Part shown: piece after piece, positions 23,001 to 31,265 of the stretch
Numbering within the stretch: position 1 is the first letter of the stretch
Layout: every line of letters starts with the position of its first letter
Assembly (NCBI RefSeq): GCF_963576545.1
Contig: NC_083638.1
Coordinates: forward strand, 4,244,659-4,308,658
DNA from: Limanda limanda
Taxonomy: Eukaryota > Chordata > Actinopteri > Pleuronectiformes > Pleuronectidae
Reading direction: 5' to 3'
Length of the DNA: 64,000 nt
Translations under genes and position numbers: made by a program
Notes under the pieces: generated by a model
Database searches by the model: none
Seen by the model: only the letters and a program-made list of their open reading frames with translations
Told to the model about the DNA's origin: nothing

Positions 23001-25833
23001 CACATTTATCTCATTTCATTATAATTTAAGATAACTCCCCTTCATACATTACTTGAATCCATTTATTAAATAAAATGACATTTTAAATATTCAGCTACTT
23101 GTTAAAACACATCTGAGGTTAGTTCTGGATATCCTAAAATGATCTGCAGGACAGAGACCGGGTCCAAATAGTATATTTATTACTGAATCAGGACTCGTTT
23201 TTAGTCCAACATGTCGGATTTCATATTTATCTTCCATGTTATGAGTCTGTGCTGACATGAATATTTGTGTGTTATTTTCACACATGAACTCAGTTTAATT
23301 AACAGTTAAGTTTGATCCTTTATCCAGGTTGGAGAGCTGCAGTCTGTCAGAGAATAGCTGTTCTTCTCTGGCTTCAGCTCTGAGGTCAAACCCCTCTCAT
23401 CTGAGAGAACTGGATCTGAGCTACAAAGACCTGCAGGAATCAGTAGTGAAGAAGCTGTGTGGTTTTCTACAGAGTCCAACCTGTCGACTGGAGACTCTGA
23501 GGTCAGACATCATGTTTTATTGTTAAAAATTCAGTTTGGAGACACCTAGTGGTGAAGTGTCATATTGCAGCTGAACACCCCTCACCCCGTCCTCCCTTCC
23601 AAAATGAAAGAGAACCTGTGTTAGCTGCAGTTGTCACCTAAACTAAAAAGGTTTAGTTTGTCCAATTTTGGGCTACTGTGCAACCCCTGTAGAGAAGACC
23701 CGTTCCTGATGTAAATAAAAAGTATGTTAATATAATGTGGTTAAATATAAATGTCTCATTTTAGGGTAAAGAAAACTACAATGAGTTTCCAACCAGTTCA
23801 GAACGCAACAGCTTCTCACTGGTATTAAACGGCAACATCACATCTCCCTGATCTTCGCTTCTCTCCATTGGCTCCCTGTCCGTTTTAGAATTGATTTTAA
23901 GATTTTAGTGATCACTTTTAAAGCATCTGGCCCACTCTACATCACAGAATTATTGAGCCTGTAAGTTCCTGCACATAGCCTTAGATCCTCAGGTGGAGTC
24001 TGCTGTTCCAAAGTCCAGGTTAAAAACTAAACCGTGACCGTGATTTCACCATCAGGGCCCCTCGGCTTTGGAACGGCCCCCTGAGGAGATAAGGCAGAGT
24101 CAGTGACTTCTTTTAAATCACTTCTTAAAACACATTTTTATAGACTTGCTCTGATGCAATGTTGTATTTTTACTGTGTTTTTATAATTTTCACCTTTTAT
24201 TTACTTGTTCATTTATCTCTATTGGCATTTTACTGCTTTTATGGGTTCAAGTTTTTATTGACTTTCTTGCTTTGCTGTCAAAGCACTTTGTAAACTCTGT
24301 TTTTAAAAAGTACTATATCAATAAAGTATATTATTATTATTTGTTCAGGTTGGAGGGCTGCAGTCTGTCAGAGATCAGCTGTTCTTCTTTGGCTTCAGCT
24401 CTGAGGTCAAACCCCTCTCATCTGAGAAAACTGGATCTGAGCTACAACGACCTGCAGGACTCAGGAGTGAAGGAGCTCTGTGGTTTTCTACAGGGTCCAA
24501 CCTGTCAACTGGAGACTTTACGGTCAGTTCACTGACTGACTTTTGTCGATCTCATATCTATAATACAGCATTTATGCCCAATTGATCTCATTTAATTATA
24601 ACTTAACATAATTCCTCATCATACATAACTTAATCCATTAATTAATTATTCTGTGACAATTTAAATATTCAGCTACTTGTTAAAAAACATCAGAGTTTAG
24701 TTTTGGATTTCTCAAACTGATCTGCAGGAGAAAGACTTGGTCCAAATAATATATTTTTACAGAGTCAGGACTCGTTTTTTAGTCCAACATGTCTGATTTC
24801 ATATTTATCTTCCATGTTCGGAGTCTGTGCTCACATGAATATGTGTATTTTATTTTCACACATGAACTCAATTTAATCTACAGTTAAGTTTTATCCTTTA
24901 TTCAGGTTGGAGTGCTGCAGTCTGTCAGAGATCAGCTGTTCTTCTCTGGCTTCAGCCCTGAGGTCAAACCCCTCTCATCTGAGAGAACTTGATGTGAGAC
25001 TAAACTACCTGCAGGACTCAGGAGTGAATGAGCTGCTTGATCTAAAGCAAAGTTTAGGCTGTCGACTGGAGACTGTGAGGTCAGTAGATGGTTGGAGTCA
25101 ATGAGACAGTGTGTGTCCTCAGAGTCAGTGAGACAATTAGTGTCCTCAGAGACAGTGAGACATTGTGTGTCCTCATAGACAGTGAGACAATGTGTGTCAA
25201 ACTAAAGCTCATTATCGAGGCCTCATCCTGGGATTCAAACGTTTCTCATCAAGAATCTTCTTCTTTTCCACTCGTCTTGTTAGTAAACAACAGATTCAGA
25301 TTTCGTGGCGTTGAGTTATTTATCCTGTTCACACACGTTATTATTTCGTGGTCACGTAATATATTTTTACCAAATGCCACCAGGATGCGCTGTAAATTAC
25401 ACATTGACAAATCACAGATGTTTTACCAGCCGTTCTTTCTGCATTTAGCAGCTGTAACTGACTTTCTTTTATTCTGGATCATGTGTTTGTTCTCCTCTGA
25501 TTTTTATTAAAGAACAGTTTGATCCTCGTTGTGAAATATGAGGCTCTGCTGTCAGTCAAACTGTCCATGATGTCTTCACCTGTAACGGCAGTAAATCAAC
25601 CTCTCAGGTGTCCACTCTGCACTTTGACATGCAGAGGACACACACTGAGCTCTAAGCGTGTTCATTCCAACACGTTAACATGAAGCAGAGAGGAAGCTGC
25701 TCCACCTCTGAACAGGACTGAAGTCCCTGCTGCTCTTTCTACTGGATGTGCTGCATCACTGACTCACAGCTGATGAAGTGAGTCTGTGGAAACACTGATG
25801 TATGTTTCTCTCAACAGATGGAAGTCTGTGTGA
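13924..25833 (+). CDS. NLR family gene 2: RING-FISNA-NACHT-LRR protein (NLRC3/NLRP12-like)
   Basis: A complete-looking fish-type NLR, a cytosolic innate immune sensor family expanded in teleosts. In order it has: two short N-terminal repeat exons with [14 protein letters not shown] motifs; a RING-like exon ([18 protein letters not shown]); one 1.9-kb exon with FISNA and NACHT (Walker [10 protein letters not shown], Walker B region [11 protein letters not shown]) and winged-helix/helical regions; and 11 LRR exons. Phases agree throughout (2, 2, 1, then 2 for all LRR exons), giving about 1,430 residues. The ATG at 13,924 is the first in its exon, 7 bp after the acceptor. No frameshift or stop was found in any exon. 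No B30.2 exon is seen downstream, unlike many fish NLRs. The end of the protein is uncertain (see 25,818). Confidence 0.85.
14155..14274 (+). CDS. NLR 2 coding exon 2 (second N-terminal repeat)
   Basis: 120 bp, phase 2-2, acceptor ttgcag, donor gtaaga. It repeats the exon 1 unit: [18 protein letters not shown] and [11 protein letters not shown]. Exons 1 and 2 are tandem duplicates of one module. Confidence 0.8.
14737..14951 (+). CDS. NLR 2 coding exon 3 (RING-like zinc finger)
   Basis: 215 bp, acceptor cttcacag, donor G|GTCAGAG in phase 1. It encodes [19 protein letters not shown], then [12 protein letters not shown] and [11 protein letters not shown]-x2-C, C-x-H-x2-C-x2-C, C-x2-C, a C3HC4 RING order. 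Such RINGs occur in TRIM E3 ligases and in some fish NLRs. E3 activity here is inference. Confidence 0.8.
15168..17076 (+). CDS. NLR 2 coding exon 4 (FISNA-NACHT)
   Basis: 1.9-kb exon, phase 1 in and phase 2 out (CG|GTGAGT). It opens [19 protein letters not shown] with the FISNA region through about 15,430. Walker [10 protein letters not shown] is at about 15,461-15,487. A Walker B/sensor region [10 protein letters not shown] follows, then ITSRPAA, the CEIPVFCWI helical segment and the [12 protein letters not shown] motif conserved in NLRC3-like NACHT-associated domains. The acceptor is a tandem NAGNAG (cagcag), so the exon may start at 15,168 or 15,171. A 54-bp unit is repeated three times in frame near the 3' part. 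Confidence 0.88.
16613..16774 (+). repeat. Three in-frame 54-bp repeats in the NLR 2 NACHT exon
   Basis: Three adjacent 54-bp units, each starting CAGAGAGTCTTA and coding QRVL-G-LLGQ-ENNP-IIx, at 16,613-16,666, 16,667-16,720 and 16,721-16,774. The next codons begin a fourth unit (QRVINN) that diverges. Units are very similar at the DNA level, indicating recent expansion or homogenisation. Confidence 0.9.
17200..17545 (+). mobile_element. L2-type LINE reverse transcriptase fragment in NLR 2 intron 4
   Basis: Reading frames give pieces of an RT domain: [10 protein letters not shown] and IVANQLCQF, then [20 protein letters not shown] and [10 protein letters not shown]. The [12 protein letters not shown] block corresponds to the catalytic-core region around the first RT aspartate. 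Frames are broken, so it is a relic. Confidence 0.75.
18077..18250 (+). CDS. NLR 2 LRR exon 1
   Basis: 174 bp, acceptor tttaattacag, donor gtcctt. It is diverged from the rest: [20 protein letters not shown] and [34 protein letters not shown]. This is the typical first LRR exon of fish NLRs and is not part of the homogenised set. Confidence 0.85.
18788..18961 (+). CDS. NLR 2 LRR exon 2
   Basis: 174 bp, with [11 protein letters not shown] and [25 protein letters not shown]. It ends CTGTG before gtcag, so the junction residue becomes Trp instead of Arg. Confidence 0.85.
19339..19512 (+). CDS. NLR 2 LRR exon 3
   Basis: 174 bp, with [11 protein letters not shown] and [25 protein letters not shown]. 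Acceptor ttattcag, donor gtcagttc. Confidence 0.85.
19887..20060 (+). CDS. NLR 2 LRR exon 4
   Basis: 174 bp, with [11 protein letters not shown] and [19 protein letters not shown]. Acceptor tatccag, donor gtcaatac. Confidence 0.85.
20443..20616 (+). CDS. NLR 2 LRR exon 5
   Basis: 174 bp, with [11 protein letters not shown] and [19 protein letters not shown]. Acceptor ttattcag, donor gtcagaca. Confidence 0.85.
20617..20930. repeat. Unclassified insertion in intron LRR5-LRR6
   Basis: After the shared first 15 bp of the intron comes about 290 bp found in no other LRR intron, with ggcaaagaagtggaatg and tgcaccctgggagaccaag. An open frame crosses it from the exon but shows no domain. The LINE tail resumes at about 20,920. 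It may be part of a dispersed repeat that I do not recognise. Confidence 0.4.
21049..21222 (+). CDS. NLR 2 LRR exon 6
   Basis: 174 bp, starting GCTGAAGAGCTGC, with [20 protein letters not shown] and [19 protein letters not shown]. Acceptor attatccag after a LINE tail. Confidence 0.84.
21622..21795 (+). CDS. NLR 2 LRR exon 7
   Basis: 174 bp, with [11 protein letters not shown] and [28 protein letters not shown]. Acceptor ttattcag, donor gtcagaca. It has no useful ATG, so start-based ORF finding misses it. Confidence 0.83.
21796..22660 (+). mobile_element. MITE + L2 composite intron (LRR7-LRR8)
   Basis: The MITE starts about 20 bp after the donor, the L2 RT 3' end begins at about 22,100 ([13 protein letters not shown] region), then LINE tail to the acceptor. 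Same internal junction as the introns of NLR 1. Confidence 0.68.
22661..22837 (+). CDS. NLR 2 LRR exon 8 (177 bp)
   Basis: It has one codon more than every other LRR exon in the window: an extra Asn in [17 protein letters not shown]. It otherwise reads [11 protein letters not shown] and [15 protein letters not shown]. The added residue sits at the repeat's asparagine-ladder position. Confidence 0.85.
23328..23501 (+). CDS. NLR 2 LRR exon 9
   Basis: 174 bp, with [11 protein letters not shown] and [19 protein letters not shown] (Lys at the usual ladder Asn). Acceptor tatccag, donor gtcagaca. Confidence 0.85.
23502..24348 (+). mobile_element. MITE + L2 composite intron (LRR9-LRR10)
   Basis: MITE 5' part, then L2 RT 3' end from about 23,785 and LINE tail with ttattattatttgttcag as acceptor tract. 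Confidence 0.68.
24349..24522 (+). CDS. NLR 2 LRR exon 10
   Basis: 174 bp, with [11 protein letters not shown] and [28 protein letters not shown]. It ends TTACG before gtcag, which still codes Arg. Confidence 0.85.
24906..25079 (+). CDS. NLR 2 LRR exon 11 (last LRR)
   Basis: 174 bp, with [30 protein letters not shown] and the terminal variant [16 protein letters not shown]. It is the counterpart of 6306-6479. Confidence 0.84.
25092..25200. repeat. Short tandem repeat after the last LRR exon
   Basis: Four imperfect units of about 30 bp built on tgtcctcagagtcagtgaga. Copy 1 has about two units at the equivalent place (6540-6582). Confidence 0.7.
25818..25833 (+). CDS. Possible terminal coding exon of NLR 2
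   Basis: After gtttctctcaacag the phase reads R-W-K-S-V-stop. Matches the proposal at 7233. No transcript support can be given from sequence alone. Confidence 0.3.
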
Positions 25834-26284
25834 AGAGGACAGTGTGTGTGGACGGAGGCTGAGCTGTGTCCTGAGGATCCAGAGGCTGAAGCAGCAGCAG
25901 CTTGTGTGTAGAGCGGCTCTGACTGGGCCTTGTTGCTGGGAGGCAGAGTGGAGACAGAGCTCCAGAGGAATCAGAGGAGGTGAACTGCTCTGAGATCAGC
26001 TGTCACACAGTGTCCAGTCCACCGTCCTCCCTGTGTGTTCCTGTGGATGTGACACAGCATCATCAGTGGATCTGCTGCAGCTCTGTCCTTTGACTCAGTG
26101 TCTGCAGACACACTCACGCTCCTCCACCTCCTCCACTCTTTTATTCACTCACATATTCTGAACACAAACACACTCAGCAGATTATTTCTGTTCACGACGA
26201 TATAACTGCAGATCAACCCTTTTCTAAATTTATATTGAGTGAATTTGCAGCATCTTTTTCGATCTCTTCCCTCCGTTCACAATC

Positions 26285-26617
26285 TTTACCGCTTGTCCTC
26301 TTGAGGGCAGCAGGGGGAGCTGGAGCCGATCCCAGCTGACATTGGGTGGGAGGTGTGGTGCGCCTTGGACAGGTCACCAGTCCGTCGCAGGGCCGACAAA
26401 CAACCAGTCACAATCACATTAACACCTACGCTCAATGTAGAGTCTCCAATTTACCCAACCCCTAATCTGCATGTGTTTGTGAGATGAAGCTGGAGCACCT
26501 GGAGGAAACACGTGGAGAACATGCAGACTCCACACAGGAAGACCCCATCTGAACCGGGATTCAAACCAGCAACCTTCTGGCTGTGAGGCGACAGTGCCAA
26601 CCACCGCGCAGCCCCAA
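26285..26617 (-). mobile_element. tRNA-related SINE-like fish repeat (copy 2)
   Basis: Duplicate of the element at 7725-8056, carried within the segmental duplication. The same B-box-like GGTTTGAATCC is present on the minus strand. Confidence 0.6.
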
Positions 26618-27176
26618 AGTCTTGCCCCTCACTACGGATTATGTTTATTCATAAAAATAATGTGTTTATTGAAAAGACACAACACCAACAGAATATATAA
26701 ACCCTCAGTAAGGAGTCACATATAGTGTGTTTAACTTTGTCTTTTTTATTTTCCACCTTTGTCCCTCAGTATGTCTCCATGTGTGTATAACCACATTTTG
26801 TGTATCTGTCTATGCTCTTAAAGTTCCTGGATTCAAGTCACAAATTGATTTAGTTCCACACAAAGTTAAACACATTTAAATCACTTTGAGTTTAAAATCT
26901 GAATTTTGCCTTTGACACAAAAAATCAAAAGTCTGGATTTAATAATGGGACCTTTTCATTTCTGCATCAGGTGCAGAGCGGTGGTTGCTTTTCTTCTTTT
27001 TGACCCACAGGTGGCGCTGTAGTATAACAGGAGCACATCCCAGTCAAAGCCTTTAAATTCAGTCTATGAGTCAAACACATGGATCATTTCCTCTGTGACA
27101 AACCAGATGTAAAGTGTAGAAAAACATCTCAAAGAGAAAAGTTCTGTTGTTTCTACTTGTCTCTGCTTTAATGCTC

Positions 27177-27182
27177 AATAAA
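27177..27182 (+). terminator. Candidate polyadenylation signal for NLR 2
   Basis: AATAAA at the position equivalent to 8620-8625. Conservation between copies is expected from the duplication and is not independent proof. Confidence 0.3.
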
Positions 27183-28657
27183 CATCCTTCCACCGACTTC
27201 ACTGGAATCATGACTCTGCTTTTCTTTCCTCTTGCAAACAAACAGGTGAAAACATCTCGTCCTTGCTGCAGGTAAATGATCAACATCACTAGTTTGACAT
27301 AATGGAAACAACCAGAAGAAAAATGAATGAGACATATACAGTATGAAGAAGAGTCGATGAAGAGCAGAGTATCTTTAAGTCTCTGAGGAAACTTTCATAA
27401 ATATTTTACCATATTTAATAGAAAACTGACCCAATGACGTTTTATATAAACGAAGATGAAGATTCTTCGTCTGTCCAGTTTGTGAATTGTTGCTTAAATA
27501 ATTTCTAAAACAATGATGTAAATTTGTTTGTATGTTCTCAACCACCAACTCAGCACAACCACCAGGGGGAGACTGTAGCAATAATTGATGATGGGAGGTT
27601 CACAGCAGAGACAAGTGACAGAAAGTGTCTGAGAGATGTCCTGAAGACAGGGGACATTTTGGACCTGTTGTGTTGAACAGTTTGTCTCAACATGATGATT
27701 TCACTGAGTTTATTTTCAAGCCCGTCTCAGTTCTTTGTGACTTCAGGATCAGAAATGTTTGACAGAGTCAGTTCCTGACAGGCTCAAGTTCTCACTGTGT
27801 GGAGAGGTCATCATGTGACTTTGTTATGATCATCAACACACGTGTGTCAGTGTAACATGTGACTCTGACGCCATGTTCATGAACACGCTGCTCTAACATC
27901 TGTCCAGCAGATGTTGAAGCTGTGAGGTCCACTTCCACTGCAGCAGAGTGAGACCATCATCTCTGCATGGAGCTGTGCACCAGGCTGTTGTCATGGTGAC
28001 ACAGACAAGACGTAAAGTGTGAAGAACACGTTGTCCAAATGATCCGTTCAGATTCCACCGAACATATTTATGGGATATACTTTATACTTATGAAGAAAAG
28101 CTTGTGCTCACAATCATATTCTGCATGTTCAAAATATTATATATCTAGCAGTCTTGTTGTATCAATCGTTTTTCAGCCTGGTCACAAACTAAACTCAGGT
28201 TCTGTCTGAAACACAGTGAAGGTGCAGCTCAGGTTCAATTTTCTTACAGGGTGAAAATAGAACAAATTATTTACCTAAATATGATATGAAACAATCATTA
28301 AAATAATAAAATACGATAAATAAATAATAATTTAATTTCAACCATTTTCTGCCATCGTCGCTCTCTGACCTCTCGTTGGTAAAACAAGTGTTTGACGAAT
28401 TAGAAGCAAAAATAAATGATTGATTTTACACTTGTGCTTCTCCTAATGTAACATGTTAAAAAAAACACATTAATCACGTGTTTATTGTATTTTAAAACGT
28501 AAACACTCCGGCCAAAGTCATGTAATAAAGAGTGAAGCAAAGTTCTCGACCCTATGACCTGTTTACCTGGAGCGTGATTGATTCATCCCAGCAGCACCAC
28601 CTTGGGTCTTGTGATGTGATTGCGGCACCGACATGTTGGCGTGTCTCTCCTCCGCAG

Positions 28658-28846
28658 CCTTTGCGTGTCCCGACACTCTGCGGTATCAGGCCTGTCTGCC
28701 GGCGTGCACGTCTCAGTCCTGCCCCAACCACGACTTCCACTCCGACCCCGACCAGTGTTCAGGCCTGACCGAGGGCTGCGTGTGTCCTGAGGGGACGCTG
28801 CTCCACCGGCCCGACTCCGCCCTCTGCATCTCACCTGAGAAATGTG
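28658..28846 (+). CDS. Otogelin-like copy 2, TIL-type exon
   Basis: 189 bp, phase 1-1. It encodes the same CPDTLRYQACLPACTSQSC block as copy 1 with only a few base differences; the protein appears unchanged. Confidence 0.7.
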
Positions 28847-29058
28847 GTAAGTCTCAAACCGGACGTCACAAAGTCAGATTATGACGACACAAGATTGTGA
28901 AGAAAATCTGAAAATGAATGAATTATCTTCAGGCTTGATTTGAGTCCGTTTTAAATGTACGAGACCTGTATAATAACCTTTGTTCCTGCAGTCTGCTTCA
29001 GTGTTGTCGTCTCATGACCAGTGAACTAGAAATCATGGCGTCATTTGTGAGTCCTCAG

Positions 29059-29268
29059 TCTGCACCGACAGCTCCGGCGCTCCCCGTGCTCACGGCGAGG
29101 TGTGGAAGGCCTCGAAGGACGCCTGCTGCATGTACCGCTGCGACCACGACTCCATCGTCCCCGTGGAGTACGACTGCTCCGACCTGGCGGCGCCCGTGTG
29201 CCGCAGAGCAGGGGAGGTGATCATCAGCCTGGCCCACGACACCAGCTGCTGCCCACAGAGAGTCTGCG
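29059..29268 (+). CDS. Otogelin-like copy 2, VWC-like exon absent from copy 1
   Basis: 210 bp, phase 1-1, acceptor gagtcctcag, donor G|GTGAGG. It encodes VCTDSSGAPRAHGEVWKAS, then DACCMYRCDHDSIVPVEYDC and DTSCCPQRVC: two cysteine-paired modules typical of the region before an otogelin CTCK. Confidence 0.72.
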
Positions 29269-29358
29269 GTGAGGCGGCAAGTTTGAAATGTTCAAACTGA
29301 AGAAGTTGGTATAGAACTAGAAAATCCAATGTTGAAGATGTGATTTGTGGCTCTGCAG

Positions 29359-29463
29359 TTTGTCACCAGAGCCTGTGTGACCTGGTCCCTCCTGAGTGTA
29401 AGTACAGGGAGAAGCTGGTTTCGTACTACAGGAAGGACTCCTGCTGTCCGCACTACGTCTGTG
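29359..29463 (+). CDS. Otogelin-like copy 2, short cysteine exon
   Basis: 105 bp, phase 1-1, VCHQSLCDLVPPECKYREKL and CCPHYVC. Counterpart of 10,531-10,635. Confidence 0.68.
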
Positions 29464-30552
29464 GTGAGTTTCTCTTTCTCAGACTTTTTTTTTTAGCCTG
29501 AATATAAGATGATATAGAGAGGAGTTGTGTTTTATTTTGGGTGTTTTCATTCTGTTTATAGTTTAGACTTAGTTCAGAGTTAGTTTAACCTGCAGGAGTT
29601 TCTGAAGCTGGTGTGATTTGTTTTGTCACCTCGGTGGAAACGTCTTTACTGCAGTATTCTGAGAGAGCAGGACAGACAAGATCCCAAAATGTGCATTTTA
29701 CATTAGAGTAGGTGATGCTTATTTATACATCCTGCATCATACAATAAAATACATTTCTAATTGGTGCGAGTGTGTTTTAGCGGCTGTGGAGGGAGATCTG
29801 GAGGAAAGTGATTGTTTTCTTTCAAACTCAACCTACTTTTGCTTTTATTTATTTTTTCACTCAATCAAGAGAAATATTTTCTCTCCCTTGAATCAACAGT
29901 TTCTCAGGGAAACTTTGCCAATGAGTATAAAAGATCACGGCTGGAGGATAATCATGGATGCAAACTCACTGCAACTTGACTCTTTTGTGGAGGCTGTGAT
30001 TCTAGTTCAACTTTAGACACTAGAACTGTTTCACTGCAGCTTCTCATCTGTGTCGATCTCCTCATTTAACTCTCAGTGAGAAAGTGAAGAAGAGTGTTTC
30101 CCAACACGTGGATCTGTTGGATGAATTCGTTTCTGTTTGTTGCAGGTTCATCCAAAGTGTGTGAACTCTCCCAGTTCACACACTTTCCAATTTCAATTCA
30201 AAGCTAAAATTTCCCACAGTTTATTTGTATTGCATATTTCAACGAGGTCATTCAAAGTACTTTTCATCAGATATAAGAGGCATCATAACGAATTGTCAAA
30301 GCACCATTAGGCAATATCAGAAAGAAGCATTTAAACAGAAATTAAAAGAGAATATAAAGAAATTAGGAAATATACAGACTGGATGTTGAGCACTGACCAG
30401 TTGAGGACGTCATCATTTAAAGGAAGTAGAGAATCTTCAATTAAATCGGACAGCGACTTGAAAATCACACTTTTAATTTAAAGAAATGTGTCCACTCCTC
30501 TGGGCGCCTTCCAGCCGCGTGACCTTCTGCACTGACGCTCTGTGTCCTGCAG

Positions 30553-30632
30553 GTGAACATCGTGTCATGTGACAGGAAGTGTCCGTCTGCCAGTATCTAC
30601 AACTACAACATCAACACGTACGCTCGCTTCTG
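30553..30632 (+). CDS. Otogelin-like copy 2, truncated cystine-knot exon
   Basis: Starts after gtcctgcag; encodes [19 protein letters not shown] and INTYARF, then enters the minisatellite in frame. The homologous exon in copy 1 continues 121 bp further to a stop. Confidence 0.7.
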
Positions 30633-31052
30633 GGTTGGTCTGGTCTGGTCTGGTCTGGGTTGGGTTGGTCTGGGTTGGTCTGGGTTGGTCTGGTCTGGGT
30701 TGGTCTGGGTTGGTCTGGTCTGGGTTGGTCTGGGTTGGTCTGGGTTGGTCTGGTCTGGGTTGGTCTGGGTTGGTCTGGGTTGGTCTGGTCTGGGTTGGTC
30801 TGGGTTGGTCTGGGTTGGTCTGGGTTGGTCTGGGTTGGTCTGGGTTGGTCTGGGTTGGTCTGGTCTGGGTTGGTCTGGGTTGGTCTGGTCTGGTCTGGGT
30901 TGGTCTGGTCTGGGTTGGTCTGGGTTGGTCTGGTCTGGGTTGGTCTGGGTTGGTCTGGTCTGGGTTAGTCTGGGTTGGTCTGGTCTGGTCTGGGTTGGTC
31001 TATGTTGGTCTGGGTTGGTCTGGTCTGGGTTGGTCTGGGTTGGTCTGGGTTG
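30631..31052. repeat. GGTCT / GGGTTGGTCT minisatellite
   Basis: About 420 bp of 5- and 10-bp units mixing TGGTC and TGGGTTGGTC. It is G/T-only on the + strand, and because 5 and 10 are not multiples of 3 without a stop, all three + frames stay open. One or two units carry point changes near 30,966 and 31,003. Confidence 0.96.
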
Positions 31053-31102
31053 GCACAGGTGTTATGATTTGTCATCATTTGTCCCTCATTTGGCTCCATT
31101 GA

Positions 31103-31265
31103 GTGTGTAAGATGTAGGTGAAGAAAGGTATTGGCAGAAATTGATTATCAAATAATCCTAGTGATGATGTCATTAGTGTGTAATCATCTCAATTGTACAA
31201 AATGATGGGCCTTTTATATCTAAATACTTAATATTTACACCAGACTGGGTCCTCCCTCTTGCAGT
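31103..31265 (-). mobile_element. Fragment of the TTAA-ended fish MITE
   Basis: gtgtgtaagatgtaggtg, aataatcctagtgatg and atatttacaccag match the reverse-oriented copy at 47,962-48,336. It starts just past the minisatellite. Confidence 0.6.

Larger units (their letters stand above)
24906..30632 (+). repeat. Segmental duplication, copy 2
   Basis: Colinear partner of 6306-11,883. It retains the 210-bp otogelin-like exon that copy 1 has lost. Similarity stops at the codons for YARF, exactly where the minisatellite starts. Confidence 0.85.
28658..31110 (+). pseudogene. Otogelin/otogelin-like C-terminal fragment, copy 2, truncated by minisatellite
   Basis: Four otogelin-like exons (28,658; 29,059; 29,359; 30,553), one more than copy 1. 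The cystine-knot exon is intact only to YARF. The next codons, which in copy 1 are CKCCRE and onward, are replaced by a GGTCT-based minisatellite followed by unrelated DNA. The reading frame stays open through the repeat to 31,110, giving an artificial GLVWxGL tail. The C-terminal knot cysteines are lost, so dimerisation through a CTCK would not be expected. Confidence 0.65.

Noticed and set aside
30553..31110. 185-codon open frame (and two others) across the GGTCT array as a novel repeat protein
   Set aside because: The frames are open only because the repeat lacks stops in any frame. Only the first 27 codons match a known exon.
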